Assembly: GCF_027533625.1 (NCBI RefSeq)
Contig: NZ_JAQAGZ010000014.1
Span: forward strand, 1 to 64,000
Source of the DNA: Paenibacillus gyeongsangnamensis
GTDB lineage: Bacteria > Bacillota > Bacilli > Paenibacillales > NBRC-103111
Length of the DNA stretch: 64,000 nt
Direction of reading: 5' to 3'
Each line of letters starts with the position of its first letter. The stretch's first letter is position 1. Below the pieces are notes generated by a model. That model was not told the DNA's origin and did not search any database. It saw nothing but the letters and a program-made list of their open reading frames with translations. Below, in pieces: positions 48,701 through 58,500 of the stretch. The position numbers were made by a program, and so were the translations under genes.

Positions 48701-50761
48701 TTGAGAGGACGGTACGTGATCTGGAACCAAAAGACGTTGAAATGGCTGTGGTGGCTGGTTATCTTGGGGATACTGGCTGCCATTCCCGTCGCCTATGAGC
48801 GGCATGTAACCGAGCAGAATACGGGTCGGAAGGTGGAAATTGTTTTCGATTACCGGAACCTGCTGGACATTTCGGATACGCAGACCGATCCCCGAAAGTT
48901 TGTATTGGACCAGCTGGACCAGCTGAAGCAGCACGGGGTCCAGTCCATGGCCGTCTATGAGGCCACCTTGAACGAACTCAAGCAAAGCCGGCGGATCGAG
49001 CTGTTTACCTCCCATGAAGCATCGTCACTGACGCAAACGCCGATCTCGCCGAACGAGAATTTCACATACCTGCTGTTTGCGGAGAAAGATTCGGAGCAGA
49101 AGCTTCGGCCGATGATCCAGAATACGTTTGCCGCCTTAAACGTGAAGACCCGGCCCTGGAGCTACAAGAACCAGCCGGGCATGATCATCGAGATGTCGAT
49201 GGACGATGCCATGCTGAAGACGATGGATCCGGATCCGATTACGCTGCAGCTGCTGAAAGAAAAAGGCTACAACATCGTGGTGCGGATGTCCAACCGCCGG
49301 CCGTTCGACGAAGCCCAGATGGATACGCTGCTCGGCGAGCTTCAAAAGCTCGGCGTGAAACGAATGATCGTCGACGGAGAAACGGTACCCGGCTTTATCA
49401 GCGACAAGAACATGCATAATTTGGACATCATGGGCGAGCTGCTCAAGAAGCATCAAATCGGTCTGGCGTCTACGGAGGCGCTATATCAGAAAGTGCCTCA
49501 GCGCGGATTTGCCCGCGTAGCCAAAGATATAAATTATAATGTCGTCCGCCTTCATCCGTTAACCGAATCCGACACCCAGAAGCTGACGGAGAACGTAACG
49601 GAGCAGGAGCTGAACGACCGCATCCAAGCTTATGCGGACCGGTTCGTTCTGGCCGTGAAGGACCGCAATATCCGGATGATTTTCCTGCATGCCAAGGCGG
49701 TCCGAAGCACGGATAAAGGGAAGATCGTGAACCCGCTGGATTCGATCTATTTAACGCTCAAAGGACCTGACGGCGCGCTTCCGCGCATCCAGAAGGCCGG
49801 GTACCAGCTCGGGCCGGCGACCAGCTTCGTTCCGGTGCACTCGGGCTGGCAGCCGATTGCCAAAGGACTGATATGGCTCGGAGCGGCGGCTTTAATCGCG
49901 CTGACTGTATCGTACTTCTTCCCGGAAATTACACTGCTGGTCTTTGTCGTATTGCTTCTCGGAACCGGCTTGTTATATTTAAAGAACGCCAACACCTTTG
50001 CGCAAGTTCTGGCATTGGGTGCGGGGACGAGCTCCCCGACCTTGGCCATCATGTACGCCATTCGTGCTGCAAGGAGCAAGCTGAAGGAGACCCAAGGGTC
50101 AAGGCTCGTATTTGCGATTCTGCTCCTGCTTCGAACTTCGCTGATCTCGCTGATCGGGGTTCTGTTCATCGTAGGGCTGCTCAACCACATCACTTATTCG
50201 CTGGTGCTCGATCAGTTCCGGGGTGTCAGCGTCCTTCACGCGGCGCCGATCGCGCTCGCCGCTGTGTATTGGCTGCTGTTTAGCGACAATACGACTTACC
50301 GTGAGAAGCTATTGCGTATCAATGGATTCCTGCGTGCGAATATCACCATCCTATGGGTGGTCACGGTCGTTGTCATTGCCGCCGTTGGATATTACTACAT
50401 CTCAAGAACAGGCAATGAGGGACAAACGAGCGCTGTCGAGAAGCTGTTCCGTTCTTTCCTGGAGAATACGCTGGGAGTCCGTCCGCGCACCAAGGAGTTC
50501 CTGATCGCGCATCCTTTGTTCCTGCTGGGGGCGTACTTAAGCTACCGTTACCGAAGCGCGCTGTTGTTTATTCTGGTCGGTGTTATCGGACAAGCTTCGA
50601 TCGTCGATACGTTCGCGCATTTGCATACGCCGCTTAAGATCTCGCTCATCCGGATCATATACGGGCTAGGATTCGGCACTTTGATCGGCATTGCATTGAT
50701 TGTAGTATGGGAAATTGTTTCAAGGAGTTGGCGCCGTTGGGTACCCCGGTTAAACGAATAG
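48701..50761 (+). CDS. DUF5693 multi-pass membrane protein
   Basis: The 686-residue protein has an N-terminal anchor (about residues 13-32), an extracytoplasmic part of about 330 residues resembling a TIM-barrel-like fold (repeating strands such as GYNIVVRMSNRR and LGVKRMIVDGETV), and eight to ten C-terminal membrane helices. It matches the DUF5693 family, whose function is unknown. It overlaps csaB by 25 nt, so the two are translationally linked and it likely acts in secondary wall-polymer synthesis or export. The TTG at 48701 follows GGGGAG; a GTG at 48716 with GAGAGG is nearly as good. Confidence 0.85.
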   Translation: MRGRYVIWNQKTLKWLWWLVILGILAAIPVAYERHVTEQNTGRKVEIVFDYRNLLDISDTQTDPRKFVLDQLDQLKQHGVQSMAVYEATLNELKQSRRIELFTSHEASSLTQTPISPNENFTYLLFAEKDSEQKLRPMIQNTFAALNVKTRPWSYKNQPGMIIEMSMDDAMLKTMDPDPITLQLLKEKGYNIVVRMSNRRPFDEAQMDTLLGELQKLGVKRMIVDGETVPGFISDKNMHNLDIMGELLKKHQIGLASTEALYQKVPQRGFARVAKDINYNVVRLHPLTESDTQKLTENVTEQELNDRIQAYADRFVLAVKDRNIRMIFLHAKAVRSTDKGKIVNPLDSIYLTLKGPDGALPRIQKAGYQLGPATSFVPVHSGWQPIAKGLIWLGAAALIALTVSYFFPEITLLVFVVLLLGTGLLYLKNANTFAQVLALGAGTSSPTLAIMYAIRAARSKLKETQGSRLVFAILLLLRTSLISLIGVLFIVGLLNHITYSLVLDQFRGVSVLHAAPIALAAVYWLLFSDNTTYREKLLRINGFLRANITILWVVTVVVIAAVGYYYISRTGNEGQTSAVEKLFRSFLENTLGVRPRTKEFLIAHPLFLLGAYLSYRYRSALLFILVGVIGQASIVDTFAHLHTPLKISLIRIIYGLGFGTLIGIALIVVWEIVSRSWRRWVPRLNE

Positions 50762-51861
50762 TATTGTCCGGTTACTACGGTTTTCGCAACAGCGGCGATG
50801 AGGCCGTATTGCAATCCATTCTGCTGGCGCTGCAGGAGCAAGGAGAACGACAGGGCGTGCAGTTCGTCCCTGTCGTTTTGTCCGTTAATCCGGCAGAGAC
50901 CCGCGAGGTGTATGGGGTGGAATCGGTTCACCGAATGAGGCCGCAAGAGGTGTGGAAGGCGCTGAAGAAGGCGGACGGGCTGATTAGCGGGGGCGGGAGC
51001 CTGCTGCAGGATGAGACGGGTTGGAAGACCATTCCGTATTACTTGGCTGTCATTCGCCTTGCGCAGTGGCTGGGAAAACCGACGTTTATTTACTCGCAGG
51101 GAATTGGCCCCGTTCATCGTATTTCCTTCTTCGGCTGGATCCGATCAGTCTTCCGGCGCTGCCAACTCATTACGGTCCGGGATCCGGAATCCGCTGCGCT
51201 GCTGGAGCGTATGGGCGTAGCAAAAGCGGCAATTCAGGTGGTCCCCGATCCGGTTATGGGCATGCCGCTCAAAGGGAAGCCGACGCACTCGAACAACGCA
51301 GCTACTGATGCTGTGATCGGCGTATCGGTCAGATTCTGGAATGAAGATCGTTCCGACTTAAATGCCGTAGCCGAAGCGCTGCATCAGCTGCTCGAAACGA
51401 CGGAGGCGACCATCCGTTTCCTTCCTTTCCATCTTCCTTCGGATGAGCAGGCTTCTCTGTATGTGATGGAACGGCTGAGGGAAATCTACAAGCATCGGCT
51501 CTCGATCACAAGCGATATTACCCATCCCCAGGATATGCTGAAAGAAGTAGCCTCCTGCCGGCTGCTGATCGGGATGCGGCTCCATTCATTGATCTATGGG
51601 GCCAATCAGCTGGTGCCGGTTGCGGGTATTTCTTACGATCCGAAGATCGACCAGTTCCTGAAGCGGTTGGACATGAATGCGGTCATGAATACGAAGCAGC
51701 CGGCGGCATCGGAATTGGTCCGGGAGGCCGGCCGTTTGCTGACCGGATACGAGCAATGGAAGCTGGACAAACAGCCGGCGATTGAGCGGCTGAAGAACGA
51801 GGCCCAAAGGCCCGCGGAGCAAATCGCTTCATTTTATACTAAAGGGCGGGGAATGCGTTGA
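50737..51861 (+). CDS. csaB: Polysaccharide pyruvyl transferase CsaB
   Basis: CsaB adds the pyruvate ketal to the secondary cell-wall polymer that SLH domains bind. The 374-residue protein has RIVLSGYYGFRNSGDEAVLQ at the start, then ADGLISGGGSLLQDETG, FIYSQGIGPVH and the C-terminal RLLIGMRLHSLIYGA, all typical of the polysaccharide pyruvyl transferase family. I chose the TTG at 50737 (9 nt after AAGGAG, family-like N-terminus); an ATG at 50707 has no SD. It overlaps tagA by 4 nt. Four SLH proteins in the window depend on it. Confidence 0.94.
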   Translation: MGTPVKRIVLSGYYGFRNSGDEAVLQSILLALQEQGERQGVQFVPVVLSVNPAETREVYGVESVHRMRPQEVWKALKKADGLISGGGSLLQDETGWKTIPYYLAVIRLAQWLGKPTFIYSQGIGPVHRISFFGWIRSVFRRCQLITVRDPESAALLERMGVAKAAIQVVPDPVMGMPLKGKPTHSNNAATDAVIGVSVRFWNEDRSDLNAVAEALHQLLETTEATIRFLPFHLPSDEQASLYVMERLREIYKHRLSITSDITHPQDMLKEVASCRLLIGMRLHSLIYGANQLVPVAGISYDPKIDQFLKRLDMNAVMNTKQPAASELVREAGRLLTGYEQWKLDKQPAIERLKNEAQRPAEQIASFYTKGRGMR

Positions 51862-52613
51862 ATTTCTCCAAAGTATCCATATTCGGGGTTCCGATCTCCC
51901 AAATGAGCATGAAGGAAACGGTGACGTATCTGGCCCGAATCATCGAGTCCCGCAAGCCGCACCAAATTATTACGGCCAATCCGATTATGGTTATGGCGGC
52001 GCTCGAAGATCCACAGTACATGCGCATGATGAGGGAGGCGGAGCTGATCGTACCTGACGGTACGGGCGTCGTCTGGGCGGCCGATTACGTAGGGAATCCG
52101 GTAGCGGAACGCGTTCCCGGCTACGACTTGATCCATGAGCTGATGCGGGTGGGTGAATCCCGGGGCTGGAGAGTGTACCTCGTAGGCGCGTCGTCTGAAG
52201 TGATAGAAGCTGCTGCGGACAAATTGAAGGCGTTGTACCCTCAGCTGCAATTGGTCGGATTCAGAAACGGTTTTTTCGGTGAAAAAGAGGACGATGACGT
52301 CATCCGGCAAATCCGCGAAGCGAATCCGGATATTCTGCTGGTGGGCCGCGCGGCGGCTACCCAAGAGCCTTGGATCGCTAAGTATAAGCAGCGGCTCGGC
52401 ATCCCTGTCATGATGGGCGTCGGAGGCAGCTTCGATGTGCTGTCAGGGAAGCTGAAGCGCGCTCCGCTGCTGTTTCAGAAGCTTCGGGTGGAATGGTTTT
52501 ACCGGCTTCTTCAGGAGCCGTGGCGGTATAAGAGAATGCTGGCATTGCCAAAATTCGCGTTGAAAGTCATCCGTGAAAAAGAGAATGTACAGAAACCTTC
52601 ATCAGACGTATGA
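51858..52613 (+). CDS. tagA: WecG/TagA-family N-acetylmannosaminyltransferase
   Basis: TagA adds ManNAc to GlcNAc-PP-undecaprenol, the second step of wall teichoic acid or related polymer synthesis. The 251-residue protein has HQIITANPIMVMAALEDPQY, DGTGVVWAADY, the ADKLKALYP region and GVGGSFDVLSGK with the conserved C-terminal RLLQEPWRYKRM. A TTG start at 51858 overlaps the csaB stop by 4 nt and follows GGGCGGGG. TagO downstream and MnaA at 15090 provide its substrates. Confidence 0.94.
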   Translation: MNFSKVSIFGVPISQMSMKETVTYLARIIESRKPHQIITANPIMVMAALEDPQYMRMMREAELIVPDGTGVVWAADYVGNPVAERVPGYDLIHELMRVGESRGWRVYLVGASSEVIEAAADKLKALYPQLQLVGFRNGFFGEKEDDDVIRQIREANPDILLVGRAAATQEPWIAKYKQRLGIPVMMGVGGSFDVLSGKLKRAPLLFQKLRVEWFYRLLQEPWRYKRMLALPKFALKVIREKENVQKPSSDV

Positions 52614-52631
52614 ATATCAGCTGAAAAACGC

Positions 52632-52660
52632 CCAAATTGCTCAAATTGGCAATGGTTTTT
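52632..52660 (+). terminator. Weak terminator after tagA
   Basis: CCAAATTGC pairs with GCAATGG with a 2-nt bulge, followed by five Ts (52656-52660). A TATAAT at 52676-52681 just downstream could be the -10 of tagO, though its -35 is poor. Confidence 0.4.
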
Positions 52661-52731
52661 CCTTGAACAAGAGAGTATAATTTGAAGTGTTTGGGGTTTT
52701 TCATAGAGAAAAAGGGGCTGTGAATGAACAG

Positions 52732-53850
52732 ATGAACTTATTATACGGAATCGGCTTTGCCGCTGCATTGTTGATCGCGCTGCTGATGACGCCGCTTGTA
52801 AAGAGCTTTGCGTTTAAGGTCGGAGCGGTCGATGCGCCCAATCACCGCAAGGTACATAGCCGAATCATGCCTCGTCTGGGCGGATTGGCGATTTACATCG
52901 CATTTATCGGTGCTTATTTCATGGTCTCCCCTGCTATTGATACGCTCAAGGCGGATGTGGTGTTCGGCCTCCTCGTAGGCGGTTCGATCGTTGTGCTGGT
53001 CGGTGCGCTCGATGACCGGTTCGATCTCTCGCCTAAGCTGAAGCTGCTGGGACAAGTGCTTGCTGCGAGCGTCGTCGTTTACTCCGGCGTAGTCATCGAT
53101 CTGGTCAATGTACCGTTCGGCGATACGACGATTTCGCTGACTTGGGTGGCCTACCCTTTAACTATATTTTGGATTGTCGGCGTGACCAACGCGATCAACC
53201 TGATCGACGGCCTCGATGGCTTATCGGCGGGCGTTTCCGGTATTGCAACTTGCACGATTCTGGTACTGGCCTTAATGATGGGAAATACGACGGTCATCCT
53301 GCTGTGCGTTGTGCTGCTAGGCAGTATTGCCGGGTTTCTCTTCTATAATTTTCACCCCGCCAAAATCTTTATGGGCGATTCCGGCGCACTATTCCTAGGC
53401 TTTAGTCTGGCGACCCTTTCGGTACTCGGCTTCAAGCAGGCTACTGTCGTTTCTCTGCTCGTTCCTATCATGATTCTTGGGGTCCCGCTTTCCGACACCT
53501 TCTTTGCTATCATACGCCGCTGGGTGAACAAGAAGCCGATCTCGGTGGCCGATAAGAATCACCTTCACCATTGTCTGCTTCAGATGGGCTTCAGTCACCG
53601 GACAACGGTACTGATTATATATGGAATTGCCTTTGTCTTCGGAACCTCCGCGGTGCTGCTATCCTATATCTCCGAGCAAGAAGCCTTATGGGGCGCAGTG
53701 CTATTGATCGTGATCCTGCTCTGTATTCTAGTGCTCGGAGCCGAGGTCATCGGGATTATCAGCAAGACCAAGAAGCCCGTGCTGCAGTTTCTCAACAAAA
53801 TCAGGGCCAAAACGATGCAGCTGAGCGCCCGGTCTCGGATGACCAAATAA
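52732..53850 (+). CDS. tagO: Undecaprenyl-phosphate GlcNAc-1-phosphate transferase (TagO/WecA)
   Basis: The enzyme starts wall-polymer synthesis by moving GlcNAc-1-P onto undecaprenyl phosphate. The 372-residue protein has about eleven membrane helices and the MraY/WecA motifs VDAPNHRKVHSRIMPRLGG, GALDDRFDLSPKLKL (DDxxD), NAINLIDGLDGLSAG, IFMGDSGALFLGF and KNHLHHCLLQMG (HIHH-like). The start is uncertain. ATG 52732 gives the family N-terminus but is 14 nt after AAAGGGG, and GTG 52720 is only 2 nt after it. A clear terminator follows. Confidence 0.93.
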   Translation: MNLLYGIGFAAALLIALLMTPLVKSFAFKVGAVDAPNHRKVHSRIMPRLGGLAIYIAFIGAYFMVSPAIDTLKADVVFGLLVGGSIVVLVGALDDRFDLSPKLKLLGQVLAASVVVYSGVVIDLVNVPFGDTTISLTWVAYPLTIFWIVGVTNAINLIDGLDGLSAGVSGIATCTILVLALMMGNTTVILLCVVLLGSIAGFLFYNFHPAKIFMGDSGALFLGFSLATLSVLGFKQATVVSLLVPIMILGVPLSDTFFAIIRRWVNKKPISVADKNHLHHCLLQMGFSHRTTVLIIYGIAFVFGTSAVLLSYISEQEALWGAVLLIVILLCILVLGAEVIGIISKTKKPVLQFLNKIRAKTMQLSARSRMTK

Positions 53851-53870
53851 TAATGAAATGCATAACAATG

Positions 53871-53901
53871 ATCCCATGCCGTTAGGCGCGGGATTTTTTT
53901 T
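53871..53901 (+). terminator. Terminator after tagO
   Basis: ATCCC and GGGAT, with GCC/GGC inside, make the stem; it is followed by eight Ts (53894-53901). Confidence 0.85.
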
Positions 53902-53964
53902 CTTGCAACGTTAAATTTTCGAAGTCGGAAGCCGATATAAGAACATAGAACTGGAGGTTTGCCT

Positions 53965-55302
53965 ATGAAAAATGAAACGAACAGTAAGTTGAGCTTGGGG
54001 CTCGTCCTATTACTGATTTTCACTTTTCTGCTGCCTGCGAAGCCTGTAGAAGCAGGTCCTGTCTTTAGCGATGTGGATAAGGTCCGCGAAGCTTGGGCTG
54101 TGGATTCCATTAATACGATGGCTAGAAATCAGGTGCTGACCGGTTATCCAGACGGAACCTTTCATCCCGGTCAACCTATAAGTAAGGCCGAGTGGACCGC
54201 CATGATATATCGCTTGTTCGATAAATATAGGCCGAATCTGTATGCGAGCGGCTTAAATAAAATCGATGCTTATGCGGACATGTCACCTCAGCATTGGGCT
54301 TATCGCCCGGTAATGGACGTGTTTACGAGGGATTTGAAATGGGGAACCTATGGCACCAATTCCTTCGGTCAATTGATTTTTGGACCGGATATGCAATTAA
54401 ACCGGTTGCAGTTAGCCAGTTTGTTGTCCTCCTTCTTTGATACTCGAATGATAGACCGGAGAATCAAACCAAACGATGCATGTTCCGTCGTTTCGGAGTT
54501 TAGGGATATTCCTTATCGTTTTTATAAAGAACCGGCAGACTACGATAAAGCGGCTCAAGCACAAGATCGTATGCAAACACTACTGACCGTTGCAACGGTT
54601 AATACTGACGTTGTGCCTCTCTTGTTTATGGGTTCCAACGGGAGCGATTGCAGCTTCGGCAGTGAGAACTATTCGAACGATTTGGCGAATGCTCTCACGA
54701 GTCTGCAAGCCTCCGGCATAATGACCGCTACAAGCGAAGGATATTTCCGACCATTGGACAAGGTGACTCGGGTGGAAGCCGTAACCATTCTGAACCGAGT
54801 TTATAATTATTTGTTCAAAAATAATTGGTTGTTTGATTATTCCACAAAAAAACTGGATGATTCCGCTGCGGCGGATCCATCGGGAGCAGGGACCGGACAA
54901 AGGGGGGGAGCTTCTTATCCGACCGGGTCGGCTTATGGAGGAGGAACCGGCTCAACAACAAATCCCTCTAACGTTAGAATAACGGATTATTTCAAACTCC
55001 TAGGTTCGGGAAACCAAGGGACATTGACCAAAAATATAGGCCAGAACGGTGAAATCGAGACGGCTGTTATGCCCTCGGGCTATAAATACCTAACTCTTGA
55101 TTTGAAATCTCAGGATAAAGTTGACCTGAAGATAAGCTTGGATGGCAGCGTGATACTAATCAAGCAGGAGGACTTCCCAAAGACCATTTTAGTGGATGGG
55201 GTCAAAACTGTCGGTTTGAATTCACAGGTTCGAATCGAAAGCCCGACGAAACGTACCGGGAATGCAACGCTTACCGTGAAATTAAGTAATGATGCTCCTT
55301 AA
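53965..55302 (+). CDS. Secreted protein with three N-terminal SLH domains
   Basis: The 445-residue protein has a signal peptide (about residues 1-31, ending near PVEAG) and three SLH repeats (about 35-90, 95-160, and 205-275). They open with FSDVDKVREAWAVD, AYADMSPQHWAYRP and a divergent third unit. A Gly/Ser/Thr-rich linker (about 300-335) leads to a C-terminal beta-rich domain of about 110 residues without a recognised family. It would bind pyruvylated wall polymer by the SLH part. The ATG at 53965 follows TGGAGG by 7 nt. It is visibly more AT-rich than csaB-tagO. The C-terminal domain's role is unknown. Confidence 0.8.
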   Translation: MKNETNSKLSLGLVLLLIFTFLLPAKPVEAGPVFSDVDKVREAWAVDSINTMARNQVLTGYPDGTFHPGQPISKAEWTAMIYRLFDKYRPNLYASGLNKIDAYADMSPQHWAYRPVMDVFTRDLKWGTYGTNSFGQLIFGPDMQLNRLQLASLLSSFFDTRMIDRRIKPNDACSVVSEFRDIPYRFYKEPADYDKAAQAQDRMQTLLTVATVNTDVVPLLFMGSNGSDCSFGSENYSNDLANALTSLQASGIMTATSEGYFRPLDKVTRVEAVTILNRVYNYLFKNNWLFDYSTKKLDDSAAADPSGAGTGQRGGASYPTGSAYGGGTGSTTNPSNVRITDYFKLLGSGNQGTLTKNIGQNGEIETAVMPSGYKYLTLDLKSQDKVDLKISLDGSVILIKQEDFPKTILVDGVKTVGLNSQVRIESPTKRTGNATLTVKLSNDAP

Positions 55303-55510
55303 TAAAAGGACAAGAATTTTTCGAGCATGGATCGGATTAATTAATTGGCCCGTCATTTGATTCTGCGAAGGCGGTGATTTATTTCTTTCTGTAAAAAGGA
55401 TCAGTCCGGACAGTTGTTCGTTATAACGAGTTAGAGCTATGTTTTAACAAGTATCCCTTGTCCCTTCTCGGATGCAGAATATTAGAATTATAGATATGGG
55501 AGTGATCAGG

Positions 55511-58500
55511 TTGACAACTATCAAGAAAATAATCAGTTACATTATGTTATTCGCACTTATTTTCTCTATTGTCCCTTTGCCGGCTGTTCATGCGAACACG
55601 GCGACTTTCTTCATACCGGATGACGGCAAATTGGCAAGTACGGCGAATTTGGATTTATCCAATCCGGCTAATTTAGACAGGAACATCGCCAGAATATCCA
55701 ACTCTAACCTCATGGATATCTCCGGTTCCTATCAGCAGGTAACTCCCAGCACAATCACCCTGACGGTAGACCAAATTGTCCAAAGCGGTGGAACCTGGCA
55801 AGCCCAAACAGGAAAAACCGCAAATTTGAACGTCGGCACTACTGGAAATCGTTTTCAGATTACTGGGGTTCAATTATTTCAGGGCTTTAACCGTCTTACT
55901 TTTACAGGTACACAGGGTTCGTCTGTAAAAACGGATGTTTTCTATGTGCTTTATGACTCGGCACCGATCATAAATTCACTTCAAATTAGTTCCGGCGGGC
56001 AGTTCTATGACCTGAATGAAAGTGCAAGCCTCGTATTAAACTCCAGTACAGCTTACATCCAGGGGAATTCTACGAACGCTACGAGCATTACGGTTAACGG
56101 ACAAAAAGCATCCGTTCTGAGCAACGGTTTGTTCTATGCGCCGGCAGCTACCCTTCAGCCGGGGCTCAATAAATTTGACATTACGTTGTCCAACGATACG
56201 GATTCCATTACTGTAAAACGTCAGGTTTATTATTACAGCAGCAGCAGTCCCTTTACCCAAGTTGATGTAACGCAGGATACCGTCCCTTCTTCGAGTCCTG
56301 AAACGCATAGCGTGCTTGGGGTTACGCCTACATTCACGAGTACAGGAAACAAAGGAACATTGGCTTTAACTTTTTTGGTCCCTTATTATAATACGGTTAT
56401 TAATAATGCCAGTACCCAAATCACGGTGAATTCCTCGACTCCTAATGTAACCATAGCAGGTTCAGGAGCTGCGAATGAAACCGTAATTACGAATACATAC
56501 GGCGCACCTGCATATAAATTGGTGAGCTTGACCACGACACCATTTAGCCTGCAAACGGACGCCTCTAACAACTTGCTTCCGAACCAACCGGTAAATATCG
56601 GAATCACCTATACGGCCTCAGGCAATCCGACGCCAATTCTGATTAGCGGAACATTTAGTTTCAATCTCGCAGCTGGTCAAAAAATAATTAATAACATCAA
56701 GCTCCTGCCGAACTATGACGGTTCGTCGGCCGTAAATGATAATACAATCGCAACTCCTTTGGACGGCTCGCAAGTAACAAGTCCCGATTTTTATGTTTTA
56801 TTGGATACCTCTCAGCCTTTAACTCTGCCTGGAGATACGGTTTCCATTGCACTGCAGCCTCTTGGCAATGCCAATCTTACCATTTCTTCCGTTGGGGTAA
56901 CCTCGTCCGGTACGGTCAACAAAGGTCAAGTATTTAAGGTATCCGGCCTGCCGACAGGTTCGCAATCGCTTGTGTTCGCGATAAACAATGGGGTTCCTTA
57001 TAACGCAAAAGTAAGCTACGCGTCTAAAAACTACATTGATTTGCAAAACCTGTATAACGGTCAAGTGTTTACGATCGACTCTTCCGTACCGCAATCGATT
57101 CCGCTGCAAGGGAGAATGATCGGTTTTGGCAATCGGATGCAAGGAACGCAGCTGCTTATAAACAATGCGGATAAAACCAGCATCCTAAATCCGACAGCCG
57201 TTCCCAATACGGAAGATTATGTCTTTGGTCCGATTAACCTGGCGATCGGTAATACGGGACCGCTATTTATCGGAGAGAATACCATCACAATCGCGGTTGA
57301 TTATACCGATGGAAATACACCGGCAGGCATATTAAGACACTATAATAAAACAGTCAAATTTTATATTGTAGACAGCAATGCTCCTAACATTATCGATGTG
57401 CGTCCGTTAACGCCTCCGTCGACGCCCAGAGGTTCTTTAAGTGATCCTAATCCGGCAAATTATTTGCCGCCGTCACCTGAACTGCAAAAGAACGGAACCT
57501 ATTATTCTACAACGCTGTCTAAGTTTGACATCTATGTACAAGGCTCCGGAGCGGATTTGGTTACAATTAAAGAAGGGGCAAATACCCTATACTCGGTGAA
57601 TCCCGGAAACTTCGTAATGCCGTCTCCGAACGCATCGTATTCATCCTCCGATTTTACGGGGAACCGAAGCAGTTTCAAGCTAAGGCTAAATGATGTTCTC
57701 ATACCGGTCGGTACACATGTCTATACAATTGAGTTCGACAATAATAACGGAGCCAAAGTAACTCAAACCCTGGAGGTTCACAGCGAGAATATCCCATATC
57801 GAATTCTTTCCCCAGTTCCGAATACGGGGAACAAAATCGTCGTGAACAAAAACTTTGTTTTGTTCGACGTTGAGGCTGTCGGAGCTACGGATGTACAGAT
57901 TAACGGAAATTCCGCGACACCTAGGACGGATATTCCAAACCGTTATATGTATACATTAACGGGCTTAAAGGGAGACACAGATAACACGATTAGTTTGGTT
58001 ATTAAAAAGTCAGGCGGAGATGTAAAGGCTAGCGTTGTTGTAAAATATGTCACGGATCCGGATGTCGGCTCCATGTATATGGAGCAAATGAGCTCAAAGC
58101 ATAGCGTTTTTAATAAACAGCTTCAAATGACTTTCCCCAAAAATACGGTATTGCGCAGAACAATCGACGGGAAGATCCAGCCACAACCGAATTTATTGTT
58201 TGGGATTGCCGATCCCAATAACGGAAATACGGAACTTGTCAATGATTATGGACAAATTCTAGGGACAGATATCGACTTTAGAACCACCAAACCGAATAGC
58301 GGATCACAAACGGTGATTCCGATCGATGCGACTTTAGCTACACAGTTTTCTAAACAGCTCGGCCGTAATCATTTTACAAGGGTTTCCTCATATTATTGGG
58401 TATCTGCCGGTATGGGGGAGCTTTCTAAAGTAGGCGCAAGCGATTATCAAGTGGCAACCGGCGGCTTAGCCCCATATTCGGTACAAGGAACTTTTACACA

